Below, piece after piece: positions 8,231 to 16,633 of a stretch of DNA of 64,000 bases. The stretch is from positions 1 to 64,000 of the forward strand of contig JANRLS010000151.1 in the NCBI GenBank assembly GCA_033762315.1, read 5' to 3'. The DNA is from CAYLLN01 sp033762315 (GTDB taxonomy: Bacteria; Planctomycetota; Planctomycetia; Pirellulales; Pirellulaceae). The position numbers and the translations under genes were made by a program. The notes beneath the pieces are model-generated. The model was given only the letters and a program-made list of their open reading frames with translations, made no database searches and was not told the DNA's origin. Each line of letters begins with the position of its first letter. Positions within the stretch are counted from its first letter, which is position 1.

Positions 8231-8491
8231 TTTTCTGCGGGCCGCTTCGGCCTTCCGCGGCGGGGTCTCTTACGTCCCAAGAATACGCGCAAGTCGTTAT
8301 CTAGAAACTCTTTGCGGCACGCTTGGCGATTTGGCGTTTTTGTGAATCGCCCTCATGTCGCTGGTAAACTTTGCCGATTATTCCACCTAGGCAGAATTTG
8401 CGGACGCGACTGCGCGCCGGTTGTTCTGCCGTCGCTTGGGGCTGAACACACCGCGAGTCTCCGCACGGATTGGCAATCGAGCACGCAGCCC

Positions 8492-11400
8492 ATGAAACTC
8501 CGCATTCCTAAACCACTTGCTCGCCTGGCGCACGTCGGGACATTCCTGACGGTTGTCGCGTTACAGAGCGCGAGCCTTGCCCAAGCCCCACCGGCCGAGG
8601 CGTCGTCGGGCGCGGTGCAAGCGTACCCGATTGCCGCGGGGGACGTGGCCCAACTGGCGGCCCAGCTGGCCGAGCGCTACGCCCGGATGCCCGAAGTGCG
8701 GATCGTGGGGGACGCGCGCACCCGCCAAATCGTGGTGGTTGCCCCCGCCGAAACTCAGCGCGAAATCGCCACCTGGATTGCCGATAGCGCCCGTGCCGGC
8801 GGCCCCGCGCTGGCTCCGGCCAATGCCGCCCCCGCCACTTTGCCGGTCGCGCCTGCCGCCGCCGGTTCGCCGGCACTTTCCGCCGGACCATTGACGACGC
8901 AATCGTTCGTCCTGAAAAACATCGCTCCCCAGCAGCTGGTGGGCGAAGTGCTGCGCATTTGGGGAACGCGGATTGTCGCCACCGCGTCGGTCGATGGAGA
9001 CGCCACCGATCTCGAGTTTCCGCCCGATACGCAGGCGCGCGTGCGCGTCGAGCAGCGCGGCCGCAAGGTGACGCTGCAAACACCGGAAAAGACCGCCAAG
9101 GCGTGGCTCCGCGTGCTGAGCACGCTCGATGCCCCGCCGCGCGCGGCCGAGCAATCGCAAGTGGTTGCCCTCGACCGGGCCGATCCGGCGACGATCGTCC
9201 GTGCCGTGTCGCTCATTCGGGCGGCCGCGGGAGGGGACGAGATCGACCCGCTGCTGGCTCATCGCAAGGGGCACATTGGCCAGTTCGTGAGCATGATCTT
9301 TCAGCCCGAAGGGGGCGCGCAGCCCGCGCCTCTGCCCCCCGCCGCGCCCATGCCGCCGCCAGCGGCGGAACCGATGCCGCCGGCTGCCGAGGAAGAAGAC
9401 ACCGGCAAGATCGGCAACGTGCGGATCGAGATTATCGAAGGTCTCGACCAGATCATCGTCATCGGCAAGAAGAAGGACGTTGATCGGGTGCTGAAGATCA
9501 TCGCCGAGATCGAGCAGCAGAGCCAGGAAAACCGCCCGGCGGTCGAGATTTATGCGTTGAAGCACGTCGATGGTGAAGCCCTGGGGGCCCTGATTACCAC
9601 GATCTATCCCGATGTCTTCGGCGCGCGGCAAGGGCGCGTCACGGTGACGCCGCTCCTCAAGCCGAACGCGCTGCTCCTCATCGGGCGGGCCGAGAATTTG
9701 CCCCCGGTGATCGAGCTGATTCAGAAGCTCGACCGGCCGACACCCCCCAATTCGCAAGTGCGGGTGTTCAACCTCAAGCACATGTCGTCCATCGATGCCG
9801 AGCGGACGGTGCGAAGCTTTTTCGTGGTGCGGCCGGGGGTGACGAACGATCCGCGATTGGGCCTCGGAACGCGGGTGCTGGTCATTGCCGACTTCCGCTC
9901 GAACTCGCTGATCGTGCAGGCCGCCCCGCGCGACATGCTGGAGGTGGCAAAGCTGATCGAGCAGCTCGACGTGGAAACGGCCGCCTCGACGCAGGAGGTC
10001 AAGGTTTTCAAGCTCAAAAACGCCCTTGCCGAGGAGCTCGCGCCGGTGCTGCAAGAGGCGATCACCGGTATCGGCGCGCCGGGCCAACAGCAGCAACAGC
10101 AGCAACAAGCGGCCGGCGGCGCGGGAACGCCAACACCGGCCCAGGCGACTCGCCGGGCCACGAGCCTGCAACTCTTGCGAATCGACGCGGGGGGCCAAGA
10201 GCTGTTGCAATCGGGCATTCTGGCCGACATGCGGATCACGGCCGATTCGCGGGGGAACTCGCTGATCGTCATCGGCCCCGCGAAGAGCATGGATCTGATG
10301 CGCAACCTGATCGAGCAGTTGGATGAACTTCCCGCCACCGAGGCGCAGATCAAGGTCTTCACGATCATCAATGGCGATGCCACGGCCCTGGCCGACATGC
10401 TGCAGAATTTGTTCGGCGCGTCGCAGCAAGGAGGGGGTGGGCAAGGTCCGGCCGGGCTGCAATCGGCGACCGGCGGCGGCGATAGCGCCCTGGTGCCGCT
10501 GCGGTTTTCCGTCGATCAGCGGACCAACAGCATCATCGCCAGCGGCACGGCGGGCGATCTCAACGTGATTTACAAGATTCTGGTGCGCCTGGACGAAGGG
10601 GACATCCGCCAGCGGGTGACGACGGTCTATCGGCTGCACAATGCTCCGGCGGCGGACGTGGCCCTCGCTCTGAACAACCTACTCACGCGGCAGCGCGATC
10701 TGAACCAGGCCGCGCCGGAACTGGTCAGCCCTTACGAGCAAATCGAGCGCGAGGTGATTATCGAGCCGGAGCCGGTCAGCAATAGCCTGATCGTGAGCGC
10801 GACGCCGCGCTATTTCGACGAGATTCGCCGCGTCGTTACCGAACTCGACAAGCGCCCCCCGATGGTGGTCATTCAGGTGATGATCGCCGAGGTGACGCTG
10901 CAAGACACCGATCAATTCGGGGTCGAGCTGGGCCTGCAAGATTCGCTGCTGTTTGATCGCGGCCTTGCCAGCAATCGCTATCTGTGGAATGGCCAGCCGC
11001 TGGGGAACGACAACAGCGCGGCCTCGATCGCCGCCCGCAACGCGGTAGCGACGCAGGCGATCACGAATTTCACGCTCAATCGGGCCGATCCGACGCTCGG
11101 CTTCGGCGGTATGGTGCTGCAGGCGAGCAGCGACTCGGTGAACATGCTCGTCCGGGCGCTGCAAGACAGCCAGCGGCTGCAAGTCATCAGCCGGCCGCAG
11201 GTGCAAACGCTCGACAATCAGCCGGCCTACGTGCAAGTGGGTGCTCAGGTGCCGCGCATTCAGTCATCGCAAATCACCAACTTCGGCACGCAGAACAATA
11301 CAGCCGACATTCCCGTCGGCATCATCCTGCAAGTCACGCCGCGGACCAGCCCCGATGGGATGATCGTGATGGAAGTCGCGGCGGAAAAATCGGCGGTCGG

Positions 11401-12298
11401 CCCCGAAGCGACCGGCATTCCGATCTCGATCACCACCGATGGGCAGGTGATTCGCTCGCCGCAGATTCTCATCACACGGGCGCAAACGACGGTCAGCGCG
11501 CGGGGTGGGCAAACGGTGATCCTCGGCGGTCTCATCACCAACGATCAGCAGGAATACACGCGGCGGGTTCCCTATCTGGCGGATGTGCCGGTGCTGGGGC
11601 GGCTATTTCGGTTCGATTCGGTGCTGAAGAAGCGGACGGAGCTGCTCATCATTTTGACGCCGTTCATCATGCAGTCGGACGAAGACATTGACGCCATGAA
11701 TCTCCGCGAGTCGGAGCGGATGAGCTGGTGCATTGGGGATGTGGTGAACATCCACGGCGAGGTGGGATTCGGCGGCAGCTCGGCGTATAACACGCAGTCG
11801 TCGCCGCTGATCTTTCCCGATTTGAACCCCAGCGGACCAGAACCGACCCCGGCTCCCCCGGCTGGCAGCTTGCCACCCCAGCCGCTGCCGATGGTTCCTC
11901 CGCCAGCGGCCCAGCCGCCAGCCATTACGCTGCCGCCGCCGGCCCCAATGCCACCACCAATTCCTGGTCCGTCGCGCCCCGCTCCGACGGCAAGTTCTCC
12001 GCCGGGCAATAGCGCCGGGTCACCGGTGCCGCGGCCAGTGGCGGCGCAAGCGATTTCGCTTCCGCTACCGTCGCTTTCCAACTCGCTGCCGGGTGTTCCG
12101 CCGCGGCCGCTCGCCAGTCCGCCAGCTGGCTTGCCCCCGGCCGTTCAGGCGCAGGCTTTGGAACCGCAACACCGCGGCCTCCAGCCCCCGACGATTCAAC
12201 CGGCGTCTCCGCCGCCGGGAACGCAAGCCGACTATCGTTTCGCCACTCCCCCCGCCGGTGCCATTGCCCCCGCGATGTACGTCCCCACGGGCCGATGA
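8492..12298 (+). CDS. giant GspD/PilQ-type secretin with multiple N-domain repeats
   Basis: A 1268-residue outer-membrane secretin. A signal peptide ends at SASLAQA. The pore domain spans about residues 790-1061 (VVIQVMIAEVTLQD; LQVISRPQVQTLDNQPA; TVILGGLITN; RRVPYLADVPVLGRLF; TELLIILTPFIM). Before it are about eight β-α ring-type units, beginning near residues 43, 137, 223, 351, 423, 503, 621 and 710 (for example VEIYALKHVDGEAL, VRVFNLKHMSSIDA, VKVFKLKNALAEEL); usual GspD has four (N0-N3). Inserts include a Gln run (QQQQQQQ) and a Gly-rich loop. The last 155 or so residues are Pro/Ala-rich. An upstream in-frame extension to 8312 has no secretory character, so ATG 8492 was chosen. A 261-base gap separates it from the preceding gene. 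Confidence 0.9.
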   Translation: MKLRIPKPLARLAHVGTFLTVVALQSASLAQAPPAEASSGAVQAYPIAAGDVAQLAAQLAERYARMPEVRIVGDARTRQIVVVAPAETQREIATWIADSARAGGPALAPANAAPATLPVAPAAAGSPALSAGPLTTQSFVLKNIAPQQLVGEVLRIWGTRIVATASVDGDATDLEFPPDTQARVRVEQRGRKVTLQTPEKTAKAWLRVLSTLDAPPRAAEQSQVVALDRADPATIVRAVSLIRAAAGGDEIDPLLAHRKGHIGQFVSMIFQPEGGAQPAPLPPAAPMPPPAAEPMPPAAEEEDTGKIGNVRIEIIEGLDQIIVIGKKKDVDRVLKIIAEIEQQSQENRPAVEIYALKHVDGEALGALITTIYPDVFGARQGRVTVTPLLKPNALLLIGRAENLPPVIELIQKLDRPTPPNSQVRVFNLKHMSSIDAERTVRSFFVVRPGVTNDPRLGLGTRVLVIADFRSNSLIVQAAPRDMLEVAKLIEQLDVETAASTQEVKVFKLKNALAEELAPVLQEAITGIGAPGQQQQQQQQAAGGAGTPTPAQATRRATSLQLLRIDAGGQELLQSGILADMRITADSRGNSLIVIGPAKSMDLMRNLIEQLDELPATEAQIKVFTIINGDATALADMLQNLFGASQQGGGGQGPAGLQSATGGGDSALVPLRFSVDQRTNSIIASGTAGDLNVIYKILVRLDEGDIRQRVTTVYRLHNAPAADVALALNNLLTRQRDLNQAAPELVSPYEQIEREVIIEPEPVSNSLIVSATPRYFDEIRRVVTELDKRPPMVVIQVMIAEVTLQDTDQFGVELGLQDSLLFDRGLASNRYLWNGQPLGNDNSAASIAARNAVATQAITNFTLNRADPTLGFGGMVLQASSDSVNMLVRALQDSQRLQVISRPQVQTLDNQPAYVQVGAQVPRIQSSQITNFGTQNNTADIPVGIILQVTPRTSPDGMIVMEVAAEKSAVGPEATGIPISITTDGQVIRSPQILITRAQTTVSARGGQTVILGGLITNDQQEYTRRVPYLADVPVLGRLFRFDSVLKKRTELLIILTPFIMQSDEDIDAMNLRESERMSWCIGDVVNIHGEVGFGGSSAYNTQSSPLIFPDLNPSGPEPTPAPPAGSLPPQPLPMVPPPAAQPPAITLPPPAPMPPPIPGPSRPAPTASSPPGNSAGSPVPRPVAAQAISLPLPSLSNSLPGVPPRPLASPPAGLPPAVQAQALEPQHRGLQPPTIQPASPPPGTQADYRFATPPAGAIAPAMYVPTGR

Positions 12299-12304
12299 AT
12301 CACC

Positions 12305-13327
12305 ATGATACGCTCCATCCCATCGATCATCCTCGCGATATGCCTCGCCGCGGCAGGTTGCAAAACTCCTAATCCCACCGATTGGGCGAAGAGCCTGTGG
12401 GGAGAGGAACAGCCAAAAATCCAAGCGAGCAAATATCCCACGCCGGTCCGCGTGGCCGCGCTCTGGTCGCCGGCCATTCTCAACCAGGCGGGCAAGACAC
12501 CGACTCGCGGCTTCGGCGGGCGGCTGTACTTCTACGACGCCCAAAACAAAACGGTGCCGGTCGAGGGGCAGCTTGTGGTGTATGCCTACAACGACACGAC
12601 AAACCCCGGCGGCAGCAAGACGCCGGAGCGCAAGTTTGCCTTCACGCCGGAGCAATTCACGACCCACTTCAGCGAAACGGAATTGGGGGCGTCGTACAGC
12701 ATCTGGATTCCCTGGGACGAAGCGGGGAAACCGCAGGCCGACATCAGCCTGGTCCCCGTGTTCACGGCGACGAGCGGGCAACTGGTGGTGGGGCATCCCT
12801 CGCGAAATTTGCTGCCGGGAACGAATACGCCCGAAAACCGCCCACAAATGGAGAGCTTTCCGTTGCCTCCGCCAATGCAGCAGCGGCTGGCGGCACCATT
12901 GAATCCGCTGGCAACTCCCGTGCCGTCGGCAGGTGTGCAACAGGTGGCGTATCAGGAGCCGGTGGCCGCTCTGCCGGCTGTTACCGCCGAGCCAGCGCCC
13001 GTCGCCAGCGTGCAGACGACGTCGATCAATCTGCCAGGGACACTGGCCGACCGCTTGGCGAAAGCAGCACCGCAAGAGAGTTTGCGGCGTCCGACGAGCA
13101 GCTTCGGCCGACCGGGGGCCATGCCATCCGTCGCCCCGCAACCAATCGCTACCTCGTCGGCGACGGCGGGGGGAGCTCCTCTTGCGCCGCCGGGCCAACC
13201 AACAGCTCGTTTCGTACGGCCGCGACTTCCGGTTCCAGCAGGGCCACTTCTGCCGCCAGCTGGCGGTCCGCCTCCGTACTCACCCGCCCCTGGAGCACTG
13301 CCGTCTGCCCTTCCATCAGCACGGTGA
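12305..13327 (+). CDS. hypothetical lipoprotein of the secretion operon
   Basis: A 340-residue protein with a lipoprotein signal: MIRSIPSIILAICLAAAGC, with the lipidated Cys at residue 19. Residues 40-175 form a β-rich domain (TPTRGFGGRLYFYDAQNKTVPVEGQLVVYAYNDT; SIWIPWDEAGKPQADISLVPVFT) that I do not recognise. From about residue 180 the chain is Pro/Ala/Ser-rich and probably unstructured. It starts 6 bases after the secretin stop, so it is co-transcribed and could be a pilotin-like or surface lipoprotein; that role is inferred from position alone. Its last 179 bases overlap, on the other strand, the end of the BON-domain gene. Confidence 0.7.
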   Translation: MIRSIPSIILAICLAAAGCKTPNPTDWAKSLWGEEQPKIQASKYPTPVRVAALWSPAILNQAGKTPTRGFGGRLYFYDAQNKTVPVEGQLVVYAYNDTTNPGGSKTPERKFAFTPEQFTTHFSETELGASYSIWIPWDEAGKPQADISLVPVFTATSGQLVVGHPSRNLLPGTNTPENRPQMESFPLPPPMQQRLAAPLNPLATPVPSAGVQQVAYQEPVAALPAVTAEPAPVASVQTTSINLPGTLADRLAKAAPQESLRRPTSSFGRPGAMPSVAPQPIATSSATAGGAPLAPPGQPTARFVRPRLPVPAGPLLPPAGGPPPYSPAPGALPSALPSAR

Positions 13328-13850
13328 TGGGTCCGAGCGTCGAGAGGCCTGGTAGCTTCGTCAGTCGAGTGCCAAACCTAGCGGTGAACTGCCCGACCGG
13401 CGCGGGGGTCGTCTGAAAGCCCACTCGCAATTGCAGCCGCAGCGGGGATTTTTGCTTCTGGTTTCCTTGCTCGGCATTGAAGTCCTGCGAGAACAAGTTT
13501 TGGAAGGCGGCCCCGAGGTTGTTGCGGTTGGTTTGGTTGCCGACCATGCTCCGTGGATTGACCGTGTCGGCAGTATCGCCGCCGACGAAGCCCGTGCGCT
13601 GGAGTTGCTGAAATGGCTGTGCCGTTTGGCCCACCGTTCCTGCGGCGACCATGCTCGACTGTGCCCCCGCTCCTCCCTGTGATCCGATTCCATTGGAATT
13701 CGGCGTGGTCGGGCCGCCGAGCGTACGATTCCCGAACATGCCATTGACCGAAGTCGTTCCCTGCGAATAGTTCGTTGTTTGGGCATGAACTGCCGAAAAG
13801 CTCAGCCCCAACAAAACGGCGGCGACAATTGCGGAGGGGTTGAAGTTCAT
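13149..13850 (-). CDS. secreted BON-domain protein
   Basis: A 233-residue protein with a signal peptide (MNFNPSAIVAAVLLGLSFSAVHA). The middle is Asn/Gln/Gly/Thr-rich (residues 25-130). A C-terminal BON-type domain at about residues 170-220 (TVLMEGQTAVLQGRVSTEADRQ, VAAVRNELLVG) is typical of periplasmic or outer-membrane-associated proteins that bind lipid or other envelope partners. ATG 13850 is chosen because the signal peptide begins there; the frame upstream is not secretory. The 3' end overlaps the convergent lipoprotein gene by 179 bases. The BON motif lies partly inside the overlap, so this strand's reading is well supported. Confidence 0.75.
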   Translation of the reverse strand: MNFNPSAIVAAVLLGLSFSAVHAQTTNYSQGTTSVNGMFGNRTLGGPTTPNSNGIGSQGGAGAQSSMVAAGTVGQTAQPFQQLQRTGFVGGDTADTVNPRSMVGNQTNRNNLGAAFQNLFSQDFNAEQGNQKQKSPLRLQLRVGFQTTPAPVGQFTARFGTRLTKLPGLSTLGPITVLMEGQTAVLQGRVSTEADRQLAAEVALLEPEVAAVRNELLVGPAAQEELPPPSPTR

Positions 13851-14097
13851 GGTCGGCCTGACTGAAAACGAACAAACGATCTTTGGTCCAAGTGTCCCTA
13901 AGGAAGGTATCGGCGACCAATTGCGCGACAGATTCGGGTCGAAACGGTCTTGCCGACAATGCCGAATTTTCGCATTTTGCGGGTAGTGAATCAAGCGAAA
14001 ACTCGCCCCGACCAGTCATCTGCTAGCTTTATGAACCAAGTTCAACAGCGGTAGTTTAGCCGTGATTTCCCGATATTGAGCCCCATTGGCAACTCCG

Positions 14098-15168
14098 ATG
14101 TCGCTTTCAGCTTGGTTTCGAGATGTCGCGAGCGGCCAGCGAAAGGGCATGGTGGCCCAGGTTTCGCGTCGGGTTCTCGCCACTGCCGAGCCTCTTTATC
14201 GGGCGGTTATTCATCGCAAAAACTGGCGGTTTGACGCGGGCAGCCAAACGGCCACCCGCGTCGCCGCGCCGGTCATCAGCGTTGGCAACCTGACGGTCGG
14301 CGGGACGGGCAAAACCCCCCTCGTCTGCTGGCTCGCCGAATGGTTCAGGTCGCGCGGGGCGGCGGTCACGCTCATCAGCCGAGGCTATGGCGCGAAGCAC
14401 GGCCAGCCCAACGACGAAGCCTTGGAACTAGCCGCCCGGCTGCCGGAGGTGCCTCATTTACAGAATCCCAATCGCGTCGCGGCGGCCGAAGCGGCCTTGC
14501 AGGCGAATCCGCGGCAAGTGCTGATTTTGGACGACGCCTTTCAGCACCGGCGAATGGCTCGCGATCTCGATATCGTCCTGCTCGATGCGCTCGCCCCTTT
14601 TGGCTATGGCCACTTGCTACCTCGCGGGTTGCTGCGCGAACCGGTCGAAGGTTTGGCGCGTGCGCAGGTCGTCGCGCTCTCACGGGCCGATGCCATCGAG
14701 CCGGCGGCCCGCGACGCCATTCGCCGGCAAGTCGCTGGTCTTGCGTCACGTGCCATTTGGCTCGAACTCGTTCATCGACCGGTGGGACTCGTCAATTCCA
14801 TCGGCACGAGGCAGCCGCTGGCCAGCCTCGCGGGAAACAGAATCGCGGCGTTTTGCGGCATCGGCAACCCGGCCGGCTTTCGGCATACGCTGAGCCAGTG
14901 CGGGCTGGAAGTGGCCGGCTTTCGGGAATTCGCCGATCATTTCGCCTATACCGAGGGGGATCTCGCGCAGCTCGCCCGCTGGAGCGCGAGCCTGGTACCG
15001 ATCGCTGCCCTGATCTGCACGCGCAAGGACCTCGTCAAGATTCCGCGCGAGTCGCTGGGCGGAATTCCGCTCTGGGCCATCGATATCGACCTCGCGATCG
15101 AGTCAGGCCAGGAGCAACTGGAACCGCTGCTCGCCGCGATTCGATCCCGCGTGGCCAGCGGCAATTGA
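14098..15168 (+). CDS. lpxK: tetraacyldisaccharide 4'-kinase
   Basis: A 356-residue LpxK, which phosphorylates the 4' position of the lipid A disaccharide at the inner membrane. Visible motifs: the P-loop GNLTVGGTGKTP at residues 63-74 directly after PVISV, the substrate loop RGYGAKHG, and DDAFQHRRMARDLDIVLLDA containing the conserved DDxFQHR of LpxK. The length is close to the usual 330-350. A TTG at 14086 is in frame, but ATG 14098 starts the amphipathic N-terminal segment. It stands alone, divergent from the BON gene across a 247-base spacer. Its presence supports an LPS-bearing outer membrane. Confidence 0.93.
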   Translation: MSLSAWFRDVASGQRKGMVAQVSRRVLATAEPLYRAVIHRKNWRFDAGSQTATRVAAPVISVGNLTVGGTGKTPLVCWLAEWFRSRGAAVTLISRGYGAKHGQPNDEALELAARLPEVPHLQNPNRVAAAEAALQANPRQVLILDDAFQHRRMARDLDIVLLDALAPFGYGHLLPRGLLREPVEGLARAQVVALSRADAIEPAARDAIRRQVAGLASRAIWLELVHRPVGLVNSIGTRQPLASLAGNRIAAFCGIGNPAGFRHTLSQCGLEVAGFREFADHFAYTEGDLAQLARWSASLVPIAALICTRKDLVKIPRESLGGIPLWAIDIDLAIESGQEQLEPLLAAIRSRVASGN

Positions 15169-15236
15169 CTGGCAATTCGGGCCGGCGATTGTCACAATGC
15201 TTGGCATTGATGCGTTCCTTTTCGTGGAGGTTTACG

Positions 15237-16481
15237 ATGCGTCGCCTTTCGCTCGCTATGGCTGCCGGATTGGTTGTTGCTCTCCCTCTTTTACTGGCTG
15301 CTGATTGGCCGGCCTTTCGCGGGCCTCGAGGAAACGGCTGGTCGGACGAAAAGAATGTCCCCACCGAGTGGAGCCGCGAGAAGAACATTCAGTGGAAGGT
15401 GAAACTTCCCAGCAGCGGCAACAGCAGCCCGATCGTGGTGGGCAATAAGGTGCTGGTCGCCTGTGCCCAGGAGGAGGGGAAGAAGCGGGGGCTGTATTGC
15501 TTCGACCGAGCGAATGGCAACTTGCTCTGGGAGCAGGTTGTCGATTACGGGCAGGCCGATCCGACCCACAACACCAATCCGTATTGCTCGCCGACTCCCG
15601 CCAGCGACGGCCAGCGGGTCGTCATTTGGCACGGCTCGGCCGGGCTGTTTTGCTATGACCTCGACGGCAAACCGCTCTGGAAGCGCGACGACCTGGGAGA
15701 ATTCCGGCACATTTGGGGCTATGCGGCATCGCCGGTCATCTATAAGGACCGCGTCATTCAGAACTGCGCGCCGGGGGACAAGTGCTTCCTGGCCGCCTTC
15801 GATTTGGCGACGGGGCGCGATTTGTGGCGCGTCGATGAGCCGACCGGCAGCAAGGGGGCAACCCGCGGCACCTGGACGACGCCGATTGTCGTGAATCTCG
15901 CCAGCGAAGACCAGATTGTCTGCTTCCAGCCGAGCCGCGTCGTGTCGTATCGCCCCGCCAGTGGCGAAGTGATCTGGTTCTGCAAAACCGAGAACCGCAA
16001 GGGAGACCTCGCCTACTCGTCGCCGATCATCAGTGATGGAGTCTGCGTGGCAATCGGCGGCTATAGCGGCGGCGGCAAGGCGTTCAAGCTCGGAGGCTCG
16101 GGGGACATCACCGAAGGGAGCGAGCTCTGGTACAAGCCGGTCAACCCGCAGAGCATTGGCACCGGCATCATCATCGATGGCTACGTCTATATTCCCGATG
16201 CCGGCCCCGGCACGATTCGTTGCCTGGACGTGAAAACCGGCGAGGAAAAGTGGCAAGATCGTCAAGCGGGAACCAACTGGGGCTCGATCGTCATGGCCGA
16301 AGGGAAGGCGTATGTCACCAATCAAAGCGGGGCCACGACCGTTTTCAGGCCGAATCCGGAAAAATTCGACCTGGTCGCCAAGAACAACCTGGGCGAACCG
16401 TGCAATGCGACGCCGGCCATCTCGAACGGCCAGATTTTCATCCGGACATTCGAGCACCTCTACTGCATCGCGGAGAAGTAG
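15237..16481 (+). CDS. secreted PQQ-like β-propeller protein
   Basis: A 414-residue protein with a signal peptide (MRRLSLAMAAGLVVALPLLLA) followed by DWPAFRGPRGNG, the hallmark opening of planctomycete outer-membrane-type PQQ-repeat proteins. Repeated blades carry the (A/G)-x-D-x-x-T/N-G-x-x-L/W-W pattern, for example YCFDRANGNLLW, FCYDLDGKPLW, AAFDLATGRDLW and CLDVKTGEEKW. These are usually structural repeats of a propeller, not proof of a PQQ cofactor or of dehydrogenase activity. GTGGAGG about 7 bases before the ATG is a good ribosome site. It follows lpxK by 68 bases. Confidence 0.85.
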   Translation: MRRLSLAMAAGLVVALPLLLAADWPAFRGPRGNGWSDEKNVPTEWSREKNIQWKVKLPSSGNSSPIVVGNKVLVACAQEEGKKRGLYCFDRANGNLLWEQVVDYGQADPTHNTNPYCSPTPASDGQRVVIWHGSAGLFCYDLDGKPLWKRDDLGEFRHIWGYAASPVIYKDRVIQNCAPGDKCFLAAFDLATGRDLWRVDEPTGSKGATRGTWTTPIVVNLASEDQIVCFQPSRVVSYRPASGEVIWFCKTENRKGDLAYSSPIISDGVCVAIGGYSGGGKAFKLGGSGDITEGSELWYKPVNPQSIGTGIIIDGYVYIPDAGPGTIRCLDVKTGEEKWQDRQAGTNWGSIVMAEGKAYVTNQSGATTVFRPNPEKFDLVAKNNLGEPCNATPAISNGQIFIRTFEHLYCIAEK

Positions 16482-16529
16482 TTTGCATCCAAGAGGACTG
16501 GTGTCATGCCAGACCAAAGTTTTTGGGTT

Positions 16530-16566
16530 GGGTGCCATGTCCGACGCTTGCGTGGGAGTGGCACCC
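16530..16566 (+). terminator. stem-loop repeat between convergent genes
   Basis: GGGTGCCA (16530-16537) pairs perfectly with TGGCACCC (16559-16566), with an inner ACGC/GCGT pair at 16544-16553. It lies between the ends of the convergent PQQ-propeller and DUF1080 genes and so may stop transcription from both sides, although there is no T-run. The flanking text GACCAAAGTTTTTGGG resembles GACCAAGTTTTCTGG near 27790, also between convergent genes, suggesting a repeated element. Confidence 0.45.
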
Positions 16567-16633
16567 GAAGTTTTCGAGTTGACGGGAGCGCGGTGTTCGG
16601 CCGGAGTCTCGCCCTCTCGGGCGACTGTCGCCG

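Noticed and set aside
8340..8370. Promoter for the secretin gene (TTGTGA and TAAACT)
   Set aside because: Only 4 of 6 matches in each box and a 19-base spacer; the 261-base gap hints at a promoter, but this one is not convincing.
8561..10639. 692-residue minus-strand open frame inside the secretin gene
   Set aside because: The secretin pore and N-domain repeats are on the plus strand. The antisense product is Arg/His-rich without domain structure.
15237..16481. PQQ-dependent dehydrogenase activity
   Set aside because: The repeats show a propeller fold only; no cofactor- or calcium-binding residues of true quinoprotein dehydrogenases were identified.
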